Source of the DNA: Sphingobacteriales bacterium
Lineage (GTDB): Bacteria > Bacteroidota > Bacteroidia > Chitinophagales > Chitinophagaceae
DNA: 64,000 bases
NCBI GenBank assembly: GCA_016185185.1
Contig: JACPOD010000013.1
Coordinates: 1 to 64,000, forward strand
Reading direction: 5' to 3'
The notes under the pieces were generated by a model. The model was not told the DNA's origin, did no database searches, and was given only the letters and a program-made list of their open reading frames with translations. This document shows, piece by piece, positions 1-8,636 of this stretch. A program made the position numbers and the translations under genes. The stretch's first letter is position 1, and each line of letters starts with the position of its first letter.

Positions 1-474
1 TATAATAGTTATCTGTATAAACAAGGAACAAATCACTCATGGGTTTATAGCGCCATTGAAACCGGCTGTTGATATTAAAATTATTTCCCTGTGTATTATA
101 TTGTAAAAAAGTTGTCCAGAAAATACTGGTGCTGAAATTAATTTCTATCCTGGGGGATATTAAAAATAATTCTGCAGAGCCATAAGATTCGGGGAAAATA
201 AGTTTATAGTAGTTAGCTCTTATACCAATATTTACATGCGGGATGCTCCGGAAATTTATACCTGCATTTAACTGGCGGGTATTACCATTATAGAATTCGC
301 CTGTGCTGCCGCCAATAAAATAACTGAATTTTTTTCTGAAGTCAGAATCGAACTCAACATATACATTGCTGTAATGGCAAGTGCCTTTTGGCAATGGTGT
401 TTTATCAGTAAAATTTACAGGAAACTTTAAATCAACCCTGTTATTATTGAATGATGCAAAAAAACGGCAGTACT
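1..474 (-). pseudogene. DUF5916 family protein, C-terminal fragment (partial at window edge)
   Basis: The reverse strand is open from about position 474 to the window edge and encodes beta-strand-rich sequence, including RVDLKFPVNF and a tail close to NINSRFQWRYKPMSDLFLVY. This is typical of the C-terminal beta-barrel-like half of DUF5916 proteins. It directly continues the 427-1194 ORF but in another frame. The shift falls in an A7 run (about 468-474 on the plus strand); eight would restore the frame as V-F-F-A-S-F-N-N. The fragment runs off the left edge, so the true C-terminus is not seen. I infer it is the last third of one interrupted gene. Confidence 0.7.
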
Positions 475-1194
475 GCTGAACTGTGCATTATAAGTAAGCG
501 AACTGTTTCTTTCATTAAAAGAATTATCAGGATTAAAGTATACAGTATTTTCTGTGCCAATATAATGGGTATTGATGGCTCCTTTCTTCGGAAATATCCT
601 GTAACTCGCATTGGTATATATATCTTTAAATCCAAGACGTATTGTGGCATCCCTTACAGCATCATAATTTTCTATACGCTGCACATATCCCATATCCGTA
701 TAATAATTTGTTCCTAAAGAAAGTATGTCTACTGTTACATTAAGATGCCTTCCGTTGTAAGAACCGCCTGTTTCAATATATTTATCTTTATCAGTGATGC
801 CCGGTTTAAATGACTGGTGATAGGAACCCCAGCCACTCCATGATCCTTTTTCGTTAGTATAAGTAAATTCAGTTCCGGCATTTCTTCCATATTCACTCAG
901 AGGATCGGCCAGCTTTTGCGCATCTGTTAAAGATGCCTGCCGGTTAAGAAACAATCCTCTTATAACAGAACGCTTAAAAACTTTTTGATTGACCGTAACG
1001 GCTGTAAAATTTTCAGGACTATATTCTCCTTTCCTTCCTGTTTGCATATTTAAAATACCAATACGTGTGCTTTTACTTACATTACCGGTAAGCCTTGTCC
1101 CAAATAAAATGGGGATGCGGTTCCCATTTTTATCCAAACCAATTGTTCTTGAATAAAAAGGACGAATAGGATCAATGCCATATTGTGAATACAA
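427..1194 (-). pseudogene. DUF5916 family protein, middle fragment
   Basis: This 255-codon ORF holds the middle of a DUF5916 protein. The segment FGIDP/YGIDPIRPFYSRTIG and the following predicted strand-rich stretch are characteristic of the junction between the CBM9-like domain and the outer-membrane beta domain. The upstream ORF stops a few bases earlier in an A8 run at 1208-1215. A ninth A would read straight through as RRTFFLENPDLYSQYGIDP. The apparent ATG at 1194 is therefore probably an internal methionine or no real start. The gene is either a decaying pseudogene or carries assembly indels. Confidence 0.7.
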
Positions 1195-1205
1195 ATCGGG
1201 GTTCT

Positions 1206-2099
1206 CTAAAAAAAAGTTCTTCTTTCAGGAAAGAAAATATTAAATCGTGTTAAGTTGGTTACCTGCCGATCTACTTCCACCTGTGAGAAATCAGGGTTAA
1301 CCATTAAATCAAGGTTTAAAGAAGAGTTAAGCGCAATCTTACTGTCAAACCCTGCATTGCCCGTGGTTTTTATATCTTTTCCATTTTGTTTATCCGATTG
1401 TAATTCGCCGGTTACATAAGGTAATACCAAAATATTTGTTCCGGGTTGCGGCGGTGTTTCTTTCCATACTAACGCACCTGTGTAGCCCAGGTCATAACTC
1501 CTGAAGTTGACCGGTACTTTTGTCCAGCAGGAGTATTCATTTGTTTTGGCATCAACCCGTAAAAAATTTATACCCCAGGTTTTTTTATCAGCCCTGTAGC
1601 GTAATGTTTTTAAAGGGATAGCAAATTCTGCTGTCCACCTGTCTTTATACCTTTTGGTGGCTGAATACCATTTATTATCCCAGCTAAAACTTACCTGGGA
1701 ACCCGGGCTTAACTGGTCCTCAGATTGTGTATTAAACGCATTCAACACAAAGAAAAAACCGTTTGCTTTTTCATTTAGTGGATCAAGAATTACTGCAACT
1801 CCATCATTGCTATCGTGACCCACATCTCTTTTTAAACTGGTGATCAAAGCTTTTCCGGAATCAAAAGCAGTAAAGGCGAAATAGATAAATTTAGCATCAA
1901 AGCTTACTTGTACTTCTGTATTTCTTTTTGGTCTGCCACCATCTGTTGGATATTTGCGCCAAAAAGCGCTGGTTTTTTCAGCAGAAGACCAAACGGCATC
2001 ATTTAACTCACCATCTATTTTTACAGGTGCTGATGTTTTACTGATGTGTAACTGGTAGTCTTGCTGAAACGTTGAATTAGTCTGACTTCTTACAATCAA
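1206..2099 (-). pseudogene. DUF5916 / CBM9-like domain protein, N-terminal fragment
   Basis: The N-terminal part of a DUF5916 protein: residues about 20-200 match the family-9 carbohydrate-binding-like fold (SAPVKIDGELNDAVW, then FDAKFIYFAFTAFD). The ORF begins at an internal ATG without a signal peptide. If one base is added to the A7 run at 2110-2116, the frame continues upstream to a GTG at 2137 and yields a convincing signal peptide, RLLLLLFFLPAQLIVRSQT. The ORF ends in ERRTFF at a second homopolymer shift. Members are usually 750-850 aa exported proteins of unknown function. Upstream lies a glycosyltransferase gene on the same strand. Confidence 0.75.
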
Positions 2100-2249
2100 T
2101 TGGGCGGGTAAAAAAATAGCAACAATAATAGTCTCACCTCAATTCCCTTTATTAGGCTGCAAGTATCCTGTTTTTTTTCAGGTTTATACACGAAACATTG
2201 TTGTATCAAACTTGTATTTGACAAACGGTAGTAAAGAAAGATAGATAGT

Positions 2250-2975
2250 TTAGCGGTCCCAAATATTATAGCGAAGAATACACCAAATGGCTTTAACCCC
2301 GTCTTTCCAGTTGATCTTTTTTCCTTCCGCATAAGTACGGCCATAATAGGAGATGCCTACTTCATAAATGCGTACTTTTCTTATGCGGGATATTTTAGCG
2401 GTTACCTCAGGTTCAAAACCAAAACGTTTTTCTTTTAGGGTAAGTGACTTTAGCATTCGGGCATCAAATAATTTATAACAGGTTTCCATATCCGTGAGGT
2501 TAAGATTGGTAAACAGGTTAGAAAGAAAAGTGAGCAAACGGTTTGCCATGTAATGATAAAATAATAAAACCCGGTGTGGTTTGCTTCCCATAAAGCGGGA
2601 GCCAAACACTACATCTGCCGCACGTTTCAAAACAGGTTCTATTAGCTGGTTAAAATCTTCAGGGTCGTACTCCAGATCAGCATCCTGCACAATTATATAT
2701 TCACCTGTGGCTTCTTTGATCCCTGTGTGTAAAGCGGCGCCTTTACCTTTATTTATTTCGTGGTTATATAAACTTATTTGTATGGCGGGCCTGGCTTTTA
2801 TATACTGCTCAATTACTTCCCGGGTATTATCGTTGCTGCAGTCATTAACAATTACCAGTTCTTTTTCTATATTATTTTTTAAAACAACATTTGCCACACG
2901 GTCTAACAAAAGCTCAACAGTAGCCGCTTCGTTGTAAACAGGAATTATAACAGATAATTTTTTAAAAGCATTCAT
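2250..2975 (-). CDS. Family 2 glycosyltransferase (dolichyl-phosphate mannosyltransferase-like)
   Basis: A GT2-family enzyme with a GT-A fold. SVIIPVYNE opens the nucleotide-binding region, VNDCSNDNT follows, and QDADLEYDP supplies the DxD-type metal site. The middle FGSRFMG and MANRLLTFLSNLF segments resemble dolichol/polyprenol-phosphate mannosyl or glucosyltransferases (DPM1-like), without C-terminal membrane helices. The ORF can extend upstream to 3071, but that start would overlap the preceding gene. I chose MNAFKKLSVIIPVYNE at 2975, giving 241 aa. It lies 40 bp after a polytopic membrane protein that could use a lipid-linked sugar, so the pair may form one cell-envelope glycosylation unit (inference). 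Confidence 0.85.
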   Translation of the reverse strand: MNAFKKLSVIIPVYNEAATVELLLDRVANVVLKNNIEKELVIVNDCSNDNTREVIEQYIKARPAIQISLYNHEINKGKGAALHTGIKEATGEYIIVQDADLEYDPEDFNQLIEPVLKRAADVVFGSRFMGSKPHRVLLFYHYMANRLLTFLSNLFTNLNLTDMETCYKLFDARMLKSLTLKEKRFGFEPEVTAKISRIRKVRIYEVGISYYGRTYAEGKKINWKDGVKAIWCILRYNIWDR

Positions 2976-3015
2976 CCCGCAATATATTATGAAAGGCTGG
3001 CTTATCAAAGCCCGG

Positions 3016-4776
3016 CTAATTAAATACTTCTGCTTTAATATTGAAAACAGTAACAGGCTTTTCGCTTTCACTGTTCCATAAAAGAATTACGGCTGTATCA
3101 AAGTCTTTGGGGATTTGTGTATCAATAAAAACGTCTGTTCCGGAAGTTTCATTGGTCAGTCGTTGTATGCGGATGACTTTTTCTTTTATGGTATTGCCGG
3201 CCTTTTTAAATTTTACTATTAGCTGTGTCATCTTCCAGGTTTCCCATTCTTTGGAAGGAATTGCTACTGTTGCAGAAACCCGAAGCCACTTATAATAACG
3301 ACCGGGTACGGTGATGGGTAATTCAGGTGAAAATTGTGTGTCTTTGTTTAAGTTAATCGTATCTGAAAAGGAGGCAATAGTTGCAACCGTTTTTCTTTCA
3401 CCTATAAACTCCTCATCTGTATCCAGTAATTTTTTTGTCTCGATCGGAACAGAGTATTTAAACAGTATTTTTTGCCAGTAAGCCCTTGTCATATTTTCTG
3501 CATCGAGCAAACCTCCTTTATGTGCCTGGTGCGTTAACCAAACATTGTAATAACAACAAAGCAGCATAAAAAGGCTAACCGGAACAACCAGTAATTTTTT
3601 ATTGAGTAAATAATTAACTGCAGCGGCAAATGGAAATGCCAGCATTGGATAGGATTGTACCATGGCCCGCTGACCAATACTGCCACCATACCACCATATT
3701 TCCCAGCTAAAACACAAATAGGTAAATGGAACTGCAAACAGTAAACACACCCAAAATAAAGAACGATATTTTTTAAAAAGAATGAAGAAACCAATAATGG
3801 CAAAAATCATTACAGGAGTATAAATAAGCCATCCTTTACGGAACTGCCATACACATTCGGCGAGATAGGGATGCAGTAAATGATATTTTTCTTTTTGATA
3901 ACTGTACACAATCCAATTGCCCGAAACATATTTCCAGTAGAATAACTGGATACTTATAACAAGACCCGCAAGAATGAGTGCAGTAATTATTTTTAAATAA
4001 TGAGTTTTAAAAAAATAAAGCCTTGAATGTATGTCAGCCGTTGCAGATATTCCCCAGCATAATGGGATAAAGGCGGCAATTATTTCAGAAGGCCTGGTAA
4101 GTACTGCTAATCCCAGTAATAAACCTATGCCGGCAGCTTTTGAAAGGGAAGGCTGATCATAAAATTTTATAGTTAACCATATCAGCACACAATACAATGT
4201 GAAAAGATTATTGTGTGTCATGGCATTGGTTATGGATGCATATTCAAGATAGTTGGTTCCAAAAACGTATAGTAATAAGACAATGCCCGTTGTGGCAGGA
4301 GTAAAATACCGCAAAAGAATGTTTCTTAAAAAAAACAACCCCAGTAAAGCAAGTAATAATTCACCAGTACCGATAGCTACCTGGTAGGGGTAAGAATAAC
4401 CATCTGCAGGATATCCAAGTGAATTAGCTGATACATGTGCGATTAAAAAGAATGGCGCAAAAAAGAAAGACTGACCAATGGAATATTTCATTACATAATT
4501 ACCGCTACTGTGCCTGTAAGCTTCATAATGATTACCAATCGGTGTGGGCTGATATTTATCCAGCAATGTGTCTTTATATTGCTGTTGCCTTAAACTTTTA
4601 TAAATAAAAATGGCAGGTAAGTAATGATAATAACCTGATACATCCCAGCTGATCGTTGCTTCTGTTCCTTTTTGTTCCCATTTGGGATAGTAAAAAAAGC
4701 CAACAGCCAGTATCCATACAGCAGAAAGAAATAAAGCAAGCTTGGAAAAATCGAATTTATTGGCGGTTGGGTTCAT
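3016..4776 (-). CDS. Polytopic membrane protein, probable GT-C-type glycosyltransferase
   Basis: About 586 aa with roughly ten to twelve hydrophobic helices in the first 430 residues and a soluble C-terminal domain of about 150 aa. An early loop has WDVSGYYHYLPAIF, placed where GT-C enzymes such as GT39/ArnT carry acidic catalytic residues. No specific family motif is certain. Start MNPTANKFDFSK (4776) is preferred over the ORF start at 4830 because the extra 18 residues are not membrane-like and would almost touch the upstream gene. It sits directly upstream of a DPM1-like transferase, which is consistent with use of a polyprenyl-phosphate sugar donor. Function is inferred only from topology and context. 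Confidence 0.6.
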   Translation of the reverse strand: MNPTANKFDFSKLALFLSAVWILAVGFFYYPKWEQKGTEATISWDVSGYYHYLPAIFIYKSLRQQQYKDTLLDKYQPTPIGNHYEAYRHSSGNYVMKYSIGQSFFFAPFFLIAHVSANSLGYPADGYSYPYQVAIGTGELLLALLGLFFLRNILLRYFTPATTGIVLLLYVFGTNYLEYASITNAMTHNNLFTLYCVLIWLTIKFYDQPSLSKAAGIGLLLGLAVLTRPSEIIAAFIPLCWGISATADIHSRLYFFKTHYLKIITALILAGLVISIQLFYWKYVSGNWIVYSYQKEKYHLLHPYLAECVWQFRKGWLIYTPVMIFAIIGFFILFKKYRSLFWVCLLFAVPFTYLCFSWEIWWYGGSIGQRAMVQSYPMLAFPFAAAVNYLLNKKLLVVPVSLFMLLCCYYNVWLTHQAHKGGLLDAENMTRAYWQKILFKYSVPIETKKLLDTDEEFIGERKTVATIASFSDTINLNKDTQFSPELPITVPGRYYKWLRVSATVAIPSKEWETWKMTQLIVKFKKAGNTIKEKVIRIQRLTNETSGTDVFIDTQIPKDFDTAVILLWNSESEKPVTVFNIKAEVFN

Positions 4777-4838
4777 TGGTATAAAGATAAATTTTTCAAC
4801 GGTAAGCAACGGGAACAATACTGAAGACACTTTCCGTT

Positions 4839-5507
4839 TTATTTTTCTATAACAAGTGAATCGGCTGAAACGCCAAGCGACAACAGGATGTCCGTTATGT
4901 CTTTTACAAATTTATCGGGGCCGCACACATAAAAGTAACGGCTAAAATCATGTATAAGATCGATAAGCATGTTCCGGTCGATCCTTCTTTCCATAAATCC
5001 AATTACTCCCTGCCGGGTAAGAACGTTAATGAAATTATCGCCCAGCATTTGAAGCAGTTCTTCAGCCAGAATGATATCATCAACTGTTTTATTAGAGTAA
5101 ATGAGGAGGTTCCCTTCCAATTGCTGCATTTTGTGGAGAGTTCTTAAAATGGAAATAAAAGGGGTAATGCCGGAACCACCTGCTAAAAATATACCTGGTC
5201 CCCGGTATTGTAAAGTGCCGAATACATCATGTAAAATCAGTTCAGCTCCGGCATTTGTTTTACCGAGTTGGTTGGTAACGCCATTATGATCATTATAAAT
5301 TTTAATAGTGAACTCCAGGTAAGGCCATTCCACCAGTGAAGTAAAGGTGAATGGCCGTAATTCACTTTTCCATTTGGGATGATTAATGGATACATAAGTT
5401 CCCTGTCCCGGGATAAAAGAATAACCTTCTGGTTTTTCTACCAGGAAACGTTTTACATCATGAGTAATAAAATCGGCTTCAATGATTTTTACGATGTGGT
5501 GAGGCAT
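4839..5507 (-). CDS. Ferredoxin-NADP reductase-like FAD-binding oxidoreductase
   Basis: A 222-aa member of the ferredoxin-NADP+ reductase superfamily. RPFTFTS is the FAD-binding RxYS/T-like motif (about residues 51-57), GGSGITPF (about 110-117) is the pyridine-nucleotide site and YVCGPDKFV near the C-terminus is the CGPxxM-like NAD(P) motif. No iron-sulfur or haem domain is fused, so it presumably works with a separate electron-transfer partner. It starts at 5507 with MPHHIVKIIE. Neighbours on the same strand give no pathway clue. Physiological donor and acceptor are unknown. Confidence 0.85.
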   Translation of the reverse strand: MPHHIVKIIEADFITHDVKRFLVEKPEGYSFIPGQGTYVSINHPKWKSELRPFTFTSLVEWPYLEFTIKIYNDHNGVTNQLGKTNAGAELILHDVFGTLQYRGPGIFLAGGSGITPFISILRTLHKMQQLEGNLLIYSNKTVDDIILAEELLQMLGDNFINVLTRQGVIGFMERRIDRNMLIDLIHDFSRYFYVCGPDKFVKDITDILLSLGVSADSLVIEK

Positions 5508-5584
5508 GCAACTGAAGTTTGTTCTTCTAAAGATACAATATAGTGTTACAGTTTATTTACAAAGTAATGAAAGGCGTGTTGCCA

Positions 5585-6262
5585 TTAATCTTCCAGCAAA
5601 TCAGGTCTTTTTTGTTTGGTACGTTCAACAGCCTGTTCATACCGCCATTCTTCAATTTTCTTTAAATCTCCGCTCATTAAAATATCGGGAACTTTCCATT
5701 CACGGTATTCCGCAGGTCTTGTATATACCGGAGGGGCCAATAAATTATCCTGGAACGAATCAAAAAGGGCAGAGGTCTCATTGTTTAATACACCGGGTAA
5801 TAAACGGCCCACGGCATCTGCTATAATAGCGGCTGCAATTTCGCCACCACTTAATACAAAATCTCCAATAGAAATTTCTTTGGTGATAAAATGTTCCCTT
5901 ACTCTTTCATCAATGCCTTTATAATGACCACATATCAGTAATAAATTATTTTTTAGCGAAAGTTGATTTGCCATTTTTTGATTAAACATTTCGCCATCAG
6001 GAGTCAAAAAGATGATTTCATCATAAGTTCTTTCTTTTTGTAATGATTCAATCGCATTTACCAGCGGCTCACACATCATCACCATACCGGCGCCGCCGCC
6101 ATACTGGTAATCATCCACCTGGCCGTATTCATTCACCGCCCATTTGCGCAGCTGATGCAGGTGTACATCCAGCAACCCTTTTTCCTGTGCCCGCTTCATG
6201 ATAGAATGATTAAGCGGACTCTCCAGCAACTCGGGTATAACTGTAATGATATCTATTCGCAT
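5585..6262 (-). CDS. trmD: tRNA (guanine-N1)-methyltransferase TrmD
   Basis: TrmD methylates N1 of G37 in tRNAs that read CNN/CGG-type codons, using SAM and a deep trefoil knot. The 225-aa length is normal. The N-terminus [21 protein letters not shown], the GGGAGMV segment, [14 protein letters not shown] and the knot motif [15 protein letters not shown] are all diagnostic. In many bacteria trmD follows rpsP-rimM. Here rpsP and rimM sit about 31 kb away without it. A TAAATTTG element (a possible -7 box) lies just upstream of the ATG, suggesting a very short leader. Confidence 0.96.
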   Translation of the reverse strand: MRIDIITVIPELLESPLNHSIMKRAQEKGLLDVHLHQLRKWAVNEYGQVDDYQYGGGAGMVMMCEPLVNAIESLQKERTYDEIIFLTPDGEMFNQKMANQLSLKNNLLLICGHYKGIDERVREHFITKEISIGDFVLSGGEIAAAIIADAVGRLLPGVLNNETSALFDSFQDNLLAPPVYTRPAEYREWKVPDILMSGDLKKIEEWRYEQAVERTKQKRPDLLED

Positions 6263-6347
6263 TTGGCAAATTTAATTAACAAAAGTTTGAAAGCAGTATC
6301 CCTGTGCCGGATTAATATTTGTGGTTATTAAAGAAACTATATTGCCT

Positions 6348-7337
6348 ATGCTCTCCAAATTTACTTTACTATCCTGTTTCAGTATTTTCTTCCTTTCTTG
6401 CAGCAGTTATTATCCTTATTCCGGGTTCGAACAGACATCATCCATAACAGACATACCGGTAAAACCAGTCACGACCAAACCAGACCTGTACTTTAATAGC
6501 GAACGGCCAACCGTGCCTTTTTTCAAAATAAGATTTGTAGAAGTTTTTGGGAATGCCGGCTCCAGTTATAACCAGATGCTTGGGTTGCTAAAACAAAAGG
6601 CATCAGGTGAAGGTATGGATGGAATAATTTTGATGGATGTAAAACAAGAGATAAGTTACAGGGATGTGAGCGAAACGGTTTACTTAAAAGATACTTCAAC
6701 CAGTATTACGAGGCAGGTTGCCTCTCCCTATGTGCGGATGGCTGGTATTGGTTTGAAATATGCGGCCAATATTAACTACCTGGATACCATCATTAAAAAA
6801 CAAACAATAAAAATTTATAAAGAAGAAAAAACAAAAGTGGTAACAATAAATTTGGATTGGTACGGCAATATTTTGAATAAGATTCAATCGCCGGAATTTA
6901 AAGACTATTATGATGAGATACTTCCCTTTGATATTGTTCATGCTTTTCGTGCAAAAGGGAATGGCTGGAGTGTACACTCAGAGCCATTTACTCAAAAAAT
7001 ACTTGCAAAAAAATTTTCAATCTCCGATTTTGATTTTATTGAGTATAAGTTTGACTATGATTTGTATGCGAGGCCAGCTCAGGCTAAAATATGGCTCAAC
7101 AGTAATTTTCCCAGGTATTCGCCTGGTACTGTTTATTTATTCTTTGATAATAAGGGATACTTAATTGAAAAAAAACTGGTAAAAAAGAAAACAGTGGTAT
7201 GGCGGGAACGATTTGTTTATGACGAAAAGGACAGATGTATTAAGATCATTCGTACAACAGGTAATGCTGAAAGGGTTTTAATGACAATAGAAAATGAATT
7301 TTTCTCAAAAAAAGATTTGCCGGCACCTGAAAGATAA
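6348..7337 (+). CDS. Putative lipoprotein of unknown function
   Basis: I do not recognise a family. Starting at MLSKFTLLSCFSIFF (6348) gives a type II signal peptide with lipobox FLSC before SSYYPYSG; the ORF-track start nine codons earlier would place charged residues ahead of it. The mature protein of about 310 aa has repeated short predicted strands in its second half with conserved-looking pieces such as YLFFDNKGYLIEKK and RFVYDEKDRCIKI, reminiscent of YD/RHS-like or MORN-like strand repeats, though too weak to name. It is convergent with the cco operon and separated from it by a bidirectional hairpin. Confidence 0.6.
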   Translation: MLSKFTLLSCFSIFFLSCSSYYPYSGFEQTSSITDIPVKPVTTKPDLYFNSERPTVPFFKIRFVEVFGNAGSSYNQMLGLLKQKASGEGMDGIILMDVKQEISYRDVSETVYLKDTSTSITRQVASPYVRMAGIGLKYAANINYLDTIIKKQTIKIYKEEKTKVVTINLDWYGNILNKIQSPEFKDYYDEILPFDIVHAFRAKGNGWSVHSEPFTQKILAKKFSISDFDFIEYKFDYDLYARPAQAKIWLNSNFPRYSPGTVYLFFDNKGYLIEKKLVKKKTVVWRERFVYDEKDRCIKIIRTTGNAERVLMTIENEFFSKKDLPAPER

Positions 7338-7344
7338 AAAGAAA

Positions 7345-7364
7345 CGCCCCGCAGATGCGAGGCG
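7345..7364. terminator. Bidirectional terminator hairpin
   Basis: CGCC-CGCA pairs with TGCG-GGCG with one mismatch and a very short loop, between convergent genes. The minus-strand side is followed by TTTCTTTTTA, so termination of the cco operon is the better supported direction. Confidence 0.6.
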
Positions 7365-7408
7365 CTTTCAGAAACCAACTATAGAAAGGAGACTCTTTAT
7401 TCAAACTT

Positions 7409-8116
7409 TTAATGACAATCTATCACCGGCTTTGGCCCGGCTTCCATTACCGGACTTATAAATGGTATTCCTAAATTCATTCCTCTTAATATCAGTAACA
7501 CCGCCATTACAGTAAACAGGTAAGGCATTGCTTTTTTAATACTATTTCTTGCAGATAGTTTTAAAAAAGAACCGAAATAGGTAAAGAGCATCATTGCCGG
7601 TAAAGTGCCCGCCCCAAACATTGCCATGAACACAACGGCATTATTTACTTCACTTGTACTTAATGCCCCGGCAATAGCAATGTATACCATGGCGCAGGGT
7701 AATAAACCATTAGCCATTCCTAATAACAAATAATTTGCTTTAGCGGGATTGCTCCATAATTTAAAAATCCATTGTTGTACCGGCTGGTAAATGGCTTTAA
7801 TAAACGCCGGTTGATTATTCTTGCGGAATATATAATATTGTACCAGCAGAAGAATGACCACAACGCCTAATACAATAGAGAATTTTTGCTGAAGACCTGC
7901 TAAATATATTTTTCTTCCCATTAATCCGAATAACAAACCCATGGCGGAGTAGGTAATTATTCTTCCAAGATTGTAGGCAAATAAGGCGAACCATTTTTTT
8001 GCAGGAGATAAATTGGTAATAGGCAATGCCAGCGACAACGGTCCGCACATACCAATACAATGTGCACTGCTGATGATGCCTAATGATAATCCTGCTATGA
8101 TAACATGCCCAATCAT
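7409..8116 (-). CDS. Sulfite exporter TauE/SafE family membrane protein of the cbb3 locus
   Basis: A 235-aa protein with about six membrane helices. The start ISSAHCIGMCGPLSLALP has the CxGMCGP motif of the UreH/SafE-like group that regularly closes cbb3 (cco) operons and is thought to handle copper in oxidase assembly. A second motif GLLPCAMVY begins the inverted repeat half. It overlaps the upstream ccoH-like gene by four bases (ATGA), so the two are translationally coupled. Name TauE/SafE reflects the Pfam family; sulfite export is not implied here. Copper handling is inferred from context. Confidence 0.85.
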   Translation of the reverse strand: MIGHVIIAGLSLGIISSAHCIGMCGPLSLALPITNLSPAKKWFALFAYNLGRIITYSAMGLLFGLMGRKIYLAGLQQKFSIVLGVVVILLLVQYYIFRKNNQPAFIKAIYQPVQQWIFKLWSNPAKANYLLLGMANGLLPCAMVYIAIAGALSTSEVNNAVVFMAMFGAGTLPAMMLFTYFGSFLKLSARNSIKKAMPYLFTVMAVLLILRGMNLGIPFISPVMEAGPKPVIDCH

Positions 8117-8550
8117 TTTATACTGAAATCTTTTTCTGTATAATAATGTTCACTATCTGCTTTCCAGTCAATTTTTACTTTGTAATTGATCGGGAAGAAT
8201 AATTTATTTTCAAAGAACTGCTTACCATCTGCGTTTGTTTTTAATTCAAACTTCCGGTCTTTTGTTTCATCGGCTGCACTATAAAACCAAACTGATCCTG
8301 TGATTTTTTTTCCTTTTAATTCTTCCGGCAACTGGAGCACAATATTTTTTTCATCTTCGGTAATGGTCAGTTTACTGGTTAAAGCATCCGCATTTTTTGT
8401 ACCGTCAATAACTTGCTGATACGCCAGCTCATCTTTATAATATTCCTTAGATACGAGTTCGAATTTGGAGTTTACACTTTTGTACACCATAAACGACATG
8501 CCTGCCCCAAAAACGATAAATGTTATTAATAGTTTGTTTCCCCAATTCAT
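8113..8550 (-). CDS. ccoH: FixH/CcoH family protein, cbb3 oxidase assembly
   Basis: A 145-aa protein with one N-terminal membrane helix (LLITFIVFGAGMSFMVYKSV) and a periplasmic beta-rich domain. The segment FELVSKEYYKDELAYQQVID is the signature of FixH/CcoH proteins, which stabilise cbb3 oxidase assembly. It is positioned between ccoG and the SafE-like gene, the usual order. It ends with a four-base overlap with the next gene. About 85 bp of A/T-rich repeat-like sequence separate it from ccoG. Confidence 0.88.
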   Translation of the reverse strand: MNWGNKLLITFIVFGAGMSFMVYKSVNSKFELVSKEYYKDELAYQQVIDGTKNADALTSKLTITEDEKNIVLQLPEELKGKKITGSVWFYSAADETKDRKFELKTNADGKQFFENKLFFPINYKVKIDWKADSEHYYTEKDFSIK

Positions 8551-8636
8551 AGTTGTATTTTTTAGTTTCTGGTTTCTGGTTCTTGGTTTTTAAAAGGATA
8601 CTGTATATCAATTTTTAATTTTTCATTATTAATTAT

